From positions 356-11,379 of the forward strand of contig CADCUZ010000066.1 in assembly GCA_902806015.1 (NCBI GenBank): 11,024 nucleotides of DNA, written 5' to 3'. The translations under genes were made by a program, and so were the position numbers. Origin of the DNA: an uncultured Rubrobacteraceae bacterium (GTDB lineage: Bacteria > Actinomycetota > Rubrobacteria > Rubrobacterales > Rubrobacteraceae). The notes under the pieces were generated by a model, which made no database searches, was not told where the DNA came from, and saw nothing but the letters and a program-made list of their open reading frames with translations. Positions 6,348 to 11,024 of this stretch are shown piece after piece. How positions within the stretch are numbered: the first letter of the stretch is position 1; every line of letters starts with the position of its first letter.

Positions 6348-7187
6348 TTACGACTCGACGTGCGGGAAGCCGTCGATGTCGGTGGAGTAGGCGACGTCCT
6401 TCTGCGCCTCGACGGCGGCCAGTCTCTCCGAGAGCGCCGCGCGCACCCAGGTATAGGCGTCGGAGCCCAGCAGCAGCCGCTGCGGCGGGTCGTCCATGTG
6501 GGCGACGTCGATCATCGCCGTGACGACCTTCGCCTGGTCTCCCGGCATCTGCTCCAGGGGTATCCCCTCGCGGTGGAGGGCGGGGTTGCCGTCGTAGGCC
6601 GGGTTCGGCGGCGCGTGCTGGGCGGCCTCGTAGAACGAGGTCCGGATCATTCCGGGCTCGATCAGGGTGGTGCGGATGCCGAACGGCGCCACCTCGGGGG
6701 CGTAGGCTTCGAAGAAGCCCTCGATGCCGAACTTGGTGGCGTGGTAGGAGGAGAAGCCGGAGAAGGTGATGATGCCGCCCATGCTGGACATCTGCAGGAC
6801 GCGCCCGCCGCCCTGCTCTCGCAGGTGCGGGGTGACCGCCCGGACGAGATGGATCGAACCGGTCAGGTTGGTGGCGACGATCCCGTCGATCTGTTCGTCG
6901 CTGTGTTCCTCGGCGGTGCCGAAGATTCCGAACCCGGCGTTGGAGACGACAACGTCGATCCGGCCGAGCTCCGCGAAGGCGGCGTCGACGACCTCGCGCA
7001 TCTGCTCGGTGTTCGTGACGTCGAGGTCACGGACCCACAGCCGGTCGCCATAATGGGTTGCGAGATCGTTTAGGCGCTCGGGCCTGCGGAGGGTCGCCGC
7101 GACGCGGTCGCCGCGCTCGAGCAGCCGTTCGGTCAGCTCACGGCCGAAGCCGCTGGAGGTGCCGGTGATGAACCAGGTGGACGTCAT
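6348..7187 (-). CDS. SDR family oxidoreductase, first gene of the four-gene operon
   Basis: This is a 279-residue short-chain dehydrogenase/reductase with TGTSSGFG (8-15) for cofactor binding, DLDVT (55-59, adenine pocket), NAG (83-85), N107, S134/S135 and the catalytic Y148-x3-K152 in SYHATK. PGM follows at 178-180. The sequence belongs to the large group of stand-alone SDRs beginning with W-F-I-T-G-x-S-x-G-F-G, which are commonly paired with TetR regulators. ATG 7185-7187 is fixed by AGGAGC, 6 nt upstream. The gene starts just inside the operator region shared with the divergent TetR gene at 7273, and the ABM gene follows after a 70-bp gap. It has about 30 residues more at the C-terminus than a minimal SDR. 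The substrate is unknown. Confidence 0.94.
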   Translation of the reverse strand: MTSTWFITGTSSGFGRELTERLLERGDRVAATLRRPERLNDLATHYGDRLWVRDLDVTNTEQMREVVDAAFAELGRIDVVVSNAGFGIFGTAEEHSDEQIDGIVATNLTGSIHLVRAVTPHLREQGGGRVLQMSSMGGIITFSGFSSYHATKFGIEGFFEAYAPEVAPFGIRTTLIEPGMIRTSFYEAAQHAPPNPAYDGNPALHREGIPLEQMPGDQAKVVTAMIDVAHMDDPPQRLLLGSDAYTWVRAALSERLAAVEAQKDVAYSTDIDGFPHVES

Positions 7188-7198
7188 TAGTGCTCCTT

Positions 7199-7241
7199 TT
7201 GTGATTTGATTCTATCTAACTAGATAGTTACTATATCACAA
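7199..7241. promoter_or_regulatory. Nested and overlapping palindromes, operator between SDR operon and TetR gene
   Basis: The outer arms TTGTGAT (7199-7205) and ATCACAA (7235-7241) are perfect inverted repeats. Inside are two overlapping perfect palindromes: CTATCTA (7212-7218) with TAGATAG (7221-7227), and TAACTA (7217-7222) with TAGTTA (7225-7230). The half-site TAGTTA occurs again at 7263-7268, next to the TetR start. Possible leftward -10 boxes, TAGAAT (7209-7214) and TATAGT (7230-7235), lie within it. This is very probably the TetR-family operator for both genes; which symmetry is bound is not decided by the sequence. Confidence 0.75.
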
Positions 7242-7260
7242 CATTCTCCATCTGGTTAGG

Positions 7261-7266
7261 TATAGT
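7261..7266 (+). promoter_or_regulatory. -10 box placing TetR (7273) transcript start at its ATG
   Basis: TATAGT (5/6 match to TATAAT) ends 6 nt before the ATG at 7273, and no Shine-Dalgarno sequence is seen. The spacing would give a leaderless mRNA. No clear -35 box was found. Confidence 0.4.
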
Positions 7267-7272
7267 TAGAAC

Positions 7273-7884
7273 ATGACTCAGAAAACGGAAAAACCGGCCG
7301 CGCCCACCAGCAAGCAGCGTCAGTCGCGGGCCACGCAGAAGCGGCTGCTTGCCGCGGCGTTTGAGGAGTTTCAGCTGCACGGGCTCGCGGGCGCGCGCGT
7401 CGATCGCATCGCCGAGCGGGCGAAGGCGAACAAGCGTCTGATCTACATCTACTTCGGGAACAAGGAGCAGCTGTTCGACGCGGTCTTGCAGCGCAGCCTG
7501 GACGCGATGATCGACGCACACGCAGCACCCTTTCCCGACGACCTGCCGGGCTACGCCGTCGAGCTGTTCGACTACCTCGAGGAACGCCCCGAAGTGTTTC
7601 GGTTGTTCTGGTGGCGCCACCTCGAGCGTAGGGATACGTCCGATGTCGAACAGGCCAACTACCACGACAAGGTCGCCCTGATCGCCGAGGCGCAGCGCGC
7701 CGGGCGCCTCGACGCGAAGATTCCTGCTGCTCACTTGTTCGCATTCCTCCTCGGCATAGTTCAGAGCTGGTCGTTAGCCTCGGATGCCCTACGCGACGCC
7801 GCCGGCGAGGACGCCGCGCGCGAGAGCCGGCGCGAGAGCGTGCGCGACGCGGTCGCGCGGATCACAGGGACGTCAACGGGCTGA
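7273..7884 (+). CDS. TetR family transcriptional regulator, divergent from the SDR operon
   Basis: This 203-residue protein has a TetR-type DNA-binding domain at about residues 22-70: ATQKRLLAAAFEEFQLHGLAG, followed by VDRIAERAKANKRLIYIYFGNKEQLF, which contains the helix-turn-helix. A polar N-terminal tail (about 20 residues, Lys/Arg/Gln-rich) precedes it. The ligand domain holds LFDYLEERPEVFRLFWWRHLE and a helix with LFAFLLGIVQSWSLASDALRD, as in regulators with hydrophobic ligands. ATG 7273 is the only good start; there is no ribosome binding site, so translation may be leaderless. The gene shares an 85-bp intergenic region full of palindromes with the divergent SDR operon, which it most likely represses along with itself. 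It converges on the SDR gene at 7919 with a 34-bp gap. Confidence 0.93.
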   Translation: MTQKTEKPAAPTSKQRQSRATQKRLLAAAFEEFQLHGLAGARVDRIAERAKANKRLIYIYFGNKEQLFDAVLQRSLDAMIDAHAAPFPDDLPGYAVELFDYLEERPEVFRLFWWRHLERRDTSDVEQANYHDKVALIAEAQRAGRLDAKIPAAHLFAFLLGIVQSWSLASDALRDAAGEDAARESRRESVRDAVARITGTSTG

Positions 7885-7918
7885 GACATTAGCGGCAGTT
7901 GGGCGAATAGTACGCTCC

Positions 7919-8695
7919 CTACAGGTTCTGCCCGCCCGACGCCTCGATGCGCTGCGCGTTCACCCAGCCCATCTCGGGCGAGAGCAGCGATGCCACCACC
8001 CCCCCTATGTCCTCGGGCAGCCCGACGCGACCCAGCGCCGTGTGGGAGGCGATCATCTCGTTCACGTCCGAGTTGTCGCGCACCACGCCGCCCGCGAAGT
8101 CGGTCTCGATCGCTCCCGGCGCGATCACGTTCACGGCGATCTGACGCGATCCAAGCTCCAACGCCAGGTATCTTGTCACCACCTCCACCGCCCCCTTGGC
8201 CGAGGCGTACGCCGCGTATCCCGGCTGGGCAAAGCGCGCAAGGCCGGTGGACACGTTGACGATGCGCCCGCCGTCTGCGATCAGCGGCAGCAACTTCTGG
8301 GTCAGGAAGAACGTCCCTTTGACGTGGATGTTCATGAGCCGGTCGAATTGCGCCTCGGTGGTGTCGGCGATGCTGGCGTAAACGCCGATGCCCGCGTTGT
8401 TGACGAGAAATTGAAACCGGTCGGTGTTCCAGTCCCGCAGCACGTCCCGTACCTTCTCGGCGAAAGCGTCGAACGTGCCGGCGTCGCCCACGTTCAGCTG
8501 CAGGGTGGCGGCGCGGCGGCCCATGGCTTCCAGATCGGCCACCAACGCCTCAGCTTCGGCCTCGTTGCTCCGGTAGGTGAAGATCACGTCTGTGCCACGC
8601 CCGGCGATGCTCTGCACCATATTCCTGCCGAGCCCCCGGCTGCCACCCGTGACGATCGCCACCTTGCCCCGCACGGCTGTGACTTGCGCTTCCAT
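7919..8695 (-). CDS. SDR family oxidoreductase (FabG-like), divergent from third TetR gene
   Basis: A 258-residue classical SDR with TGGSRGLG (16-23), NNAG (99-102), N122, S149 and catalytic Y163-x3-K167 in YASAKGAVEVVTRYLALELG. NVIAPGAIETDF (189-200) is the usual loop after strand 6. R20 in the glycine motif and YRS after strand 2 (41-43) point to NADP(H). The C-terminal SPEMGWVNAQRIEASGGQNL corresponds to the SDR ending normally written as W-x-T-G-Q-x-x-x-x-x-G-G, with Asn in place of the usual Thr-Gly. The sequence resembles FabG-type ketoacyl reductases, but its position opposite a dedicated regulator suggests an inducible detoxifying reductase. ATG 8693-8695 has AGGAGG about 6 nt upstream. 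It is monocistronic: the next gene is convergent. Confidence 0.94.
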   Translation of the reverse strand: MEAQVTAVRGKVAIVTGGSRGLGRNMVQSIAGRGTDVIFTYRSNEAEAEALVADLEAMGRRAATLQLNVGDAGTFDAFAEKVRDVLRDWNTDRFQFLVNNAGIGVYASIADTTEAQFDRLMNIHVKGTFFLTQKLLPLIADGGRIVNVSTGLARFAQPGYAAYASAKGAVEVVTRYLALELGSRQIAVNVIAPGAIETDFAGGVVRDNSDVNEMIASHTALGRVGLPEDIGGVVASLLSPEMGWVNAQRIEASGGQNL

Positions 8696-8743
8696 CCTTG
8701 CCTCCTGTCTCCGACTCTGAGGCCGGAATGGTTAACAGAGATA

Positions 8744-8772
8744 ACAATATCACCGAATCGGTGGTAACGCAA
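8744..8772 (-). promoter_or_regulatory. Promoter of SDR gene with palindrome between -35 and -10
   Basis: Read leftward, TTGCGT (8767-8772) and TATTGT (8744-8749) are separated by 17 bp. The spacer contains the perfect palindrome CACCGA-A-TCGGTG (8751-8763), an ideal place for a repressor to shut off the promoter. The half-site GATAACA at 8740-8746 overlaps the -10 box and recurs at 8778-8784. The promoter boxes are moderate matches (4/6 each), but the palindrome's position between them strengthens the call. Confidence 0.6.
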
Positions 8773-8777
8773 TCACG

Positions 8778-8797
8778 GATAACAAATTGGTGTTATC
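8778..8797. promoter_or_regulatory. Second palindrome upstream of third TetR gene
   Basis: GATAACA (8778-8784) and TGTTATC (8791-8797) are perfect 7-bp inverted repeats around the 6-nt spacer AATTGG, ending 9 nt before the ATG at 8807. The right arm runs into a possible -10 box TATCTT (8794-8799), so binding would block transcription of the TetR gene. This suggests autoregulation separate from, or cooperative with, the 8751-8763 palindrome, since the same GATAACA half-site also lies at 8740-8746. Confidence 0.7.
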
Positions 8798-8806
8798 TTT
8801 TATGAC

Positions 8807-9562
8807 ATGGGTCGTGTGAAGTTGAGCAAGAGGACGAGTACGAGGGAGAGGATCGTGCGGGCTGCCGCGGAGCTGTTGGCCGAGGGCGGCCGGGAGGCGG
8901 TGTCCACACGTGCGGTCGTCGCGGCCGCCGGGGTTCAGGCGCCCACCATCTACCGTCAGTTCGGCGACATGCGGGGGCTACTCGACGCGGTCGCCAGCCA
9001 CGGGTTCTCCACGTACCTGCAAAGCAAGACGTCGCGGGAGCACGCCGAGGACCCTGTGGAGGACCTGCGCCGGGGGTGGGACCTCCACGTGGAGTTCGGC
9101 CTAGCCAACCCGGCCTTCTACACGCTTATGTACGGCGATCCCAGGCCGGGGGCCGCACCAACCGCGGCGGTTGAGGCCGCCGGGATCCTGCACGGGCTGG
9201 TGCAACGCGCCGCCGAGGCCGGCCGCCTGCGCGTCGGCGTGGAGAGAGCCGCGCGGATGATCCACGCCGCCGGGGTCGGCGTCACCCTCACCTTGATAGG
9301 CACCGAGTGCGAGGACCGCGACCTGGCGCTCTCGGAGATGACCCGCGAGGCGGTCCTCGCGGCCGTGACTGCGGACGAGACCGACGATGCGACACCCCGG
9401 GGGGACGGTGGTAGTGGCCGGGCCGCCACCCGCGCCGTCGCGCTCAAGGCCGTGCTGCCCGAGGTGGCGGCTGAGCTCACACCCGGCGAGCAGGCCGTGC
9501 TCTCGGAGTGGCTAGACAGGATCATCCACCCCGCCCGTCGACCTCCGGCACGACCCCGGTGA
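8807..9562 (+). CDS. TetR family transcriptional regulator with C-terminal extension
   Basis: At 251 residues it is longer than most TetR proteins (about 190-220). The DNA-binding domain is STRERIVRAAAELLAEGGRE (11-30), then AVVAAAGVQAPTIYRQFGDMRGLLDAV with the helix-turn-helix at about 36-52. The ligand domain contains WDLHVEFGLANPAFYTLMYG, typical of a common actinobacterial TetR subgroup. After about residue 190 there is a Gly/Asp-rich linker and an extra helical segment (ALKAVLPEVAAELTPGEQAVLSEWLDRII) with a basic tail. There is no ribosome binding site before ATG 8807 and the putative -10 lies 7 nt upstream, so the mRNA may be leaderless. It is divergent from the SDR gene at 8695 and is inferred to repress it. 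The VOC gene follows about 200 bp later. Confidence 0.92.
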   Translation: MGRVKLSKRTSTRERIVRAAAELLAEGGREAVSTRAVVAAAGVQAPTIYRQFGDMRGLLDAVASHGFSTYLQSKTSREHAEDPVEDLRRGWDLHVEFGLANPAFYTLMYGDPRPGAAPTAAVEAAGILHGLVQRAAEAGRLRVGVERAARMIHAAGVGVTLTLIGTECEDRDLALSEMTREAVLAAVTADETDDATPRGDGGSGRAATRAVALKAVLPEVAAELTPGEQAVLSEWLDRIIHPARRPPARPR

Positions 9563-9634
9563 ATCCTCTTCGAACTCTCCTCCTTAATCGCAGCACAAAC
9601 CTTATATACGTTAGCGCACTTCGCTCGGCTCCTC

Positions 9635-9672
9635 GAACCGTTATTCACCCTAGTGCGTGGAAGGGGTGTTCT
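9635..9672 (+). repeat. Two-box 38-bp element, copy 1 (upstream of VOC gene)
   Basis: Box A GAACCGTTATTCACCC (9635-9650) and box B GGAAGGGGTGTTCT (9659-9672) are separated by 8 nt. The same arrangement recurs at 10175-10212 with 30 of 38 positions identical and most differences in the spacer. It ends 30 nt before an ATG at 9703 and 87 nt before the preferred VOC start at 9760. The outer ends GAAC and GTTC are inverted, as expected for a protein-binding site or an element end. The 141-bp stretch from 9563 to 9703 otherwise holds only an AT-rich TATATA at 9603-9608. Confidence 0.7.
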
Positions 9673-9759
9673 CGGCACTTCGCCGGTGAAGAAGGGTGCG
9701 TCATGAAGATACTCGGTGTGCCAAATGTTGGTCGGGATGCTGAGTTGGGAGGTCTGCCG

Positions 9760-10155
9760 ATGAGATTGAGTGAGTACAAGGTGGTCGCGGGGCTTGCGGT
9801 CTCTGACATGGAACGTGCCAGGGAGTTCTACGAAGGCAAGCTCGGCCTCTCGGTAGCCATCGACTCGGGCGATAACGTGGCTTACCGGTGCGCCGAGGGG
9901 AGCGTGCTTCACGTCTACCTCTCGCCGGATCGCGCCGGCGGGTCGACGGCGACCCTGGCCAGCTGGTACGTCGACGACGTCGAGGGGGTCGTCGACGAGC
10001 TCACCAAAAGGGGTGTCACTTTCGAGCACTACGATGCAGGGCCGATCATCACGGATGAGAAGGGCATCGCTACGTTCGACCGGGACGCCAAGGTCGCCTA
10101 CTTCAGAGACCCAGATGGCAACACCCTCTCGATCGCCACAAAGCCACGTTCGTAA
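9760..10155 (+). CDS. VOC family protein (glyoxalase/bleomycin resistance/dioxygenase fold)
   Basis: The 131-residue protein shows the paired beta-alpha-beta-beta-beta modules of the vicinal oxygen chelate fold: VVAGLAVSDMERAREFYEGKLGLSVAI with YRCAEGSVLHVYLS in the first half, and ASWYVDDVEGVVDELTKRGVTFEHY with VAYFRDPDGNTLSIATK in the second. The positions that usually hold metal ligands (His in strand 1, Glu in the last strand after D-P-D-G-N) appear as Ala and Ser/Ile, so it may bind a small molecule without metal catalysis. ATG 9760 is preferred because GGGAGG lies 7 nt upstream and the fold starts there. ATG 9703, also with AAGGG upstream, would add 19 residues without homology. The next gene on the same strand is an MFS transporter. 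Confidence 0.88.
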   Translation: MRLSEYKVVAGLAVSDMERAREFYEGKLGLSVAIDSGDNVAYRCAEGSVLHVYLSPDRAGGSTATLASWYVDDVEGVVDELTKRGVTFEHYDAGPIITDEKGIATFDRDAKVAYFRDPDGNTLSIATKPRS

Positions 10156-10174
10156 GACCTTCCCGAGCTTGCCA

Positions 10175-10212
10175 GAACCCTTATTCACCCAACCTCATAG
10201 AAGGCGTGTTCT
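10175..10212 (+). repeat. Two-box 38-bp element, copy 2 (upstream of MFS gene)
   Basis: Box A GAACCCTTATTCACCC (10175-10190) and box B AGAAGGCGTGTTCT (10199-10212) repeat the element at 9635-9672 exactly 540 bp further on and in the same orientation. The flanks AGAAC and GTTCT are perfect inverted pentamers in this copy. It lies in the 85-bp gap between the VOC stop and the MFS start, ending 28 nt before the GTG at 10241. It may be a regulatory site shared by the two genes, or a remnant of a small mobile element. Confidence 0.7.
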
Positions 10213-10240
10213 ACGAAGTCCGGGCGGTTATGCTTACTAG

Positions 10241-11024
10241 GTGCACGGTAGAAGCGGCGTAACCTGGCTTGTAGCGCCGGGGCTGGCGATGATCGCGGTA
10301 ACGTATGGCCTGGCGCGCTTCGCCTACGGCCTGTTCCTGCCGGAGATGCGGGAGTCTCTCGACCTCTCGGAGTCGGTACTCGGGCTGATCGGTGCTGGCT
10401 CCTACGCCGGCTATTGCTTCGCGATACTCGGCGCGCTCGTGTTCACCTCTCGCGCTGGGCCACGCTTTATGGCGATTGCCGCCGGCACGGTGGCGGTTGT
10501 CGGCATGGCGGCCGTCGCCGGTGCTCCCGCGGCTTGGGTGCTGGCGCTCGGGGTACTGGTCGCCGGCAGCAGCAGTGGACTCGCCTCACCGCCCATGGGA
10601 GAGGCGGTCGCTACGTCCATCCCCGAAGAGTCGCAGGACAGGGCGAATGCCCTAATCAACTCAGGCACGAGCGTAGGCGTGGCCCTCTCGGGCCCCGCGG
10701 CGCTCCTGGTCACCGAGCAATGGCGCATAGCCTGGGTCGCGTTCGCGCTTGTAGGCGGTGCGGTAGTTGTGTGGAATGCGATCGCCATGCCGCGCAAGCC
10801 CGTGGGCGACGATCCTCCCGGAGGAGCAGCACAAACGGACGGTCCCCGGCTAACGGTGCGATACCTGGTGGGACCAAGGTCTGTACCGCTGTTCGCCGCG
10901 GCCACGGGGGTGGGGTTCGCCAGCGCCGCCTACTGGACGTTCTCCAGGGATCTGGTCGTACGGTTTGGAGACCTTTCCGGGGCTAGTTCCACCATCTTCT
11001 GGATAGTCATAGGCGTCTCGGGTC
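10241..11024 (+). CDS. MFS transporter, N-terminal part, paralog of the gene at 2013-3332
   Basis: The frame is open from GTG 10241 to the window edge (261 codons), so the C-terminal 140 or so residues lie outside. A TAG directly precedes the GTG, which makes it the first possible start; the ribosome binding site is poor. WLVAPGLAMIAVTYGLARFAYGLFLPEMRE and RANALINSGTSVGVALSGPAALL are nearly identical to the other MFS protein; by eye 142 of 178 aligned residues up to MPRK match. The central hydrophilic loop is shorter and much less acidic (VGDDPPGGAAQTDG). Seven or eight of 12 membrane helices are visible. Like its paralog it is probably an exporter of an unknown small compound; CynX-like or YbfB-like are the nearest groups I can suggest. 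It follows the VOC gene after 85 bp and may share its regulation. Confidence 0.9.
   Translation, partial: MHGRSGVTWLVAPGLAMIAVTYGLARFAYGLFLPEMRESLDLSESVLGLIGAGSYAGYCFAILGALVFTSRAGPRFMAIAAGTVAVVGMAAVAGAPAAWVLALGVLVAGSSSGLASPPMGEAVATSIPEESQDRANALINSGTSVGVALSGPAALLVTEQWRIAWVAFALVGGAVVVWNAIAMPRKPVGDDPPGGAAQTDGPRLTVRYLVGPRSVPLFAAATGVGFASAAYWTFSRDLVVRFGDLSGASSTIFWIVIGVSG

Noticed and set aside
9508..9759. Starting the VOC gene at the ATG at 9508 or 9703.
   Set aside because: 9508 overlaps the TetR gene end. 9703 adds 19 residues outside the fold; GGGAGG before 9760 is the better site, though 9703 is not excluded.
1..11024. tRNA, rRNA, CRISPR, toxin-antitoxin, phage or restriction genes.
   Set aside because: Nothing in either strand resembled these; all sizeable frames with coding character are accounted for by the listed genes.

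Overview
The window comes from a GC-rich bacterium, most likely an actinobacterium. The coding regions have strong G/C third positions, most genes have GGAGG-type ribosome binding sites, and two regulators look leaderless. Heavy use of AGG for arginine and GGG for glycine around 3680-4280 recalls Rubrobacter-like genomes; that is my impression from codon style, not a measurement. No rRNA, tRNA, CRISPR array or phage gene was seen.

Layout. (A) 1-1499, plus strand: the C-terminal end of a thioredoxin-reductase-like FAD oxidoreductase, a class I SAM methyltransferase, and a GFA/CENP-V-type zinc protein. (B) 1500-2012: no intact gene, but a minus-strand 5' remnant of a DDE-type transposase. (C) 2013-4278: an MFS transporter (minus) preceded by a small unrecognised ORF, divergent from a TetR regulator (plus). 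A perfect 11-bp-arm palindrome lies between them, next to a good minus-strand promoter. (D) 4279-4581: a gene-poor convergent spacer with a 14-bp tandem repeat. (E) 4582-7884: a probable four-gene minus-strand operon (SDR, small ABM monooxygenase, SDR, cupin; gaps 48-70 bp), divergent from a second TetR gene, with nested palindromes between. (F) 7919-9562: a third SDR (minus) divergent from a third TetR gene (plus), with palindromes overlapping the promoter. (G) 9563-11024: a VOC-fold protein and a second MFS transporter, truncated by the window edge. Each is preceded by a copy of a two-box 38-bp element. The two MFS proteins are close paralogs (about 80% identical over 178 aligned N-terminal residues, counted by eye).

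The repeated theme is a TetR regulator facing the gene or operon it probably controls, three times in a row, each with a different palindrome. The controlled products are NAD(P)-dependent reductases, a cofactor-independent monooxygenase-type protein, a cupin, a VOC protein and exporters. This is the usual content of a locus for sensing, converting and exporting small reactive or aromatic compounds. The actual substrate cannot be read from the sequence.
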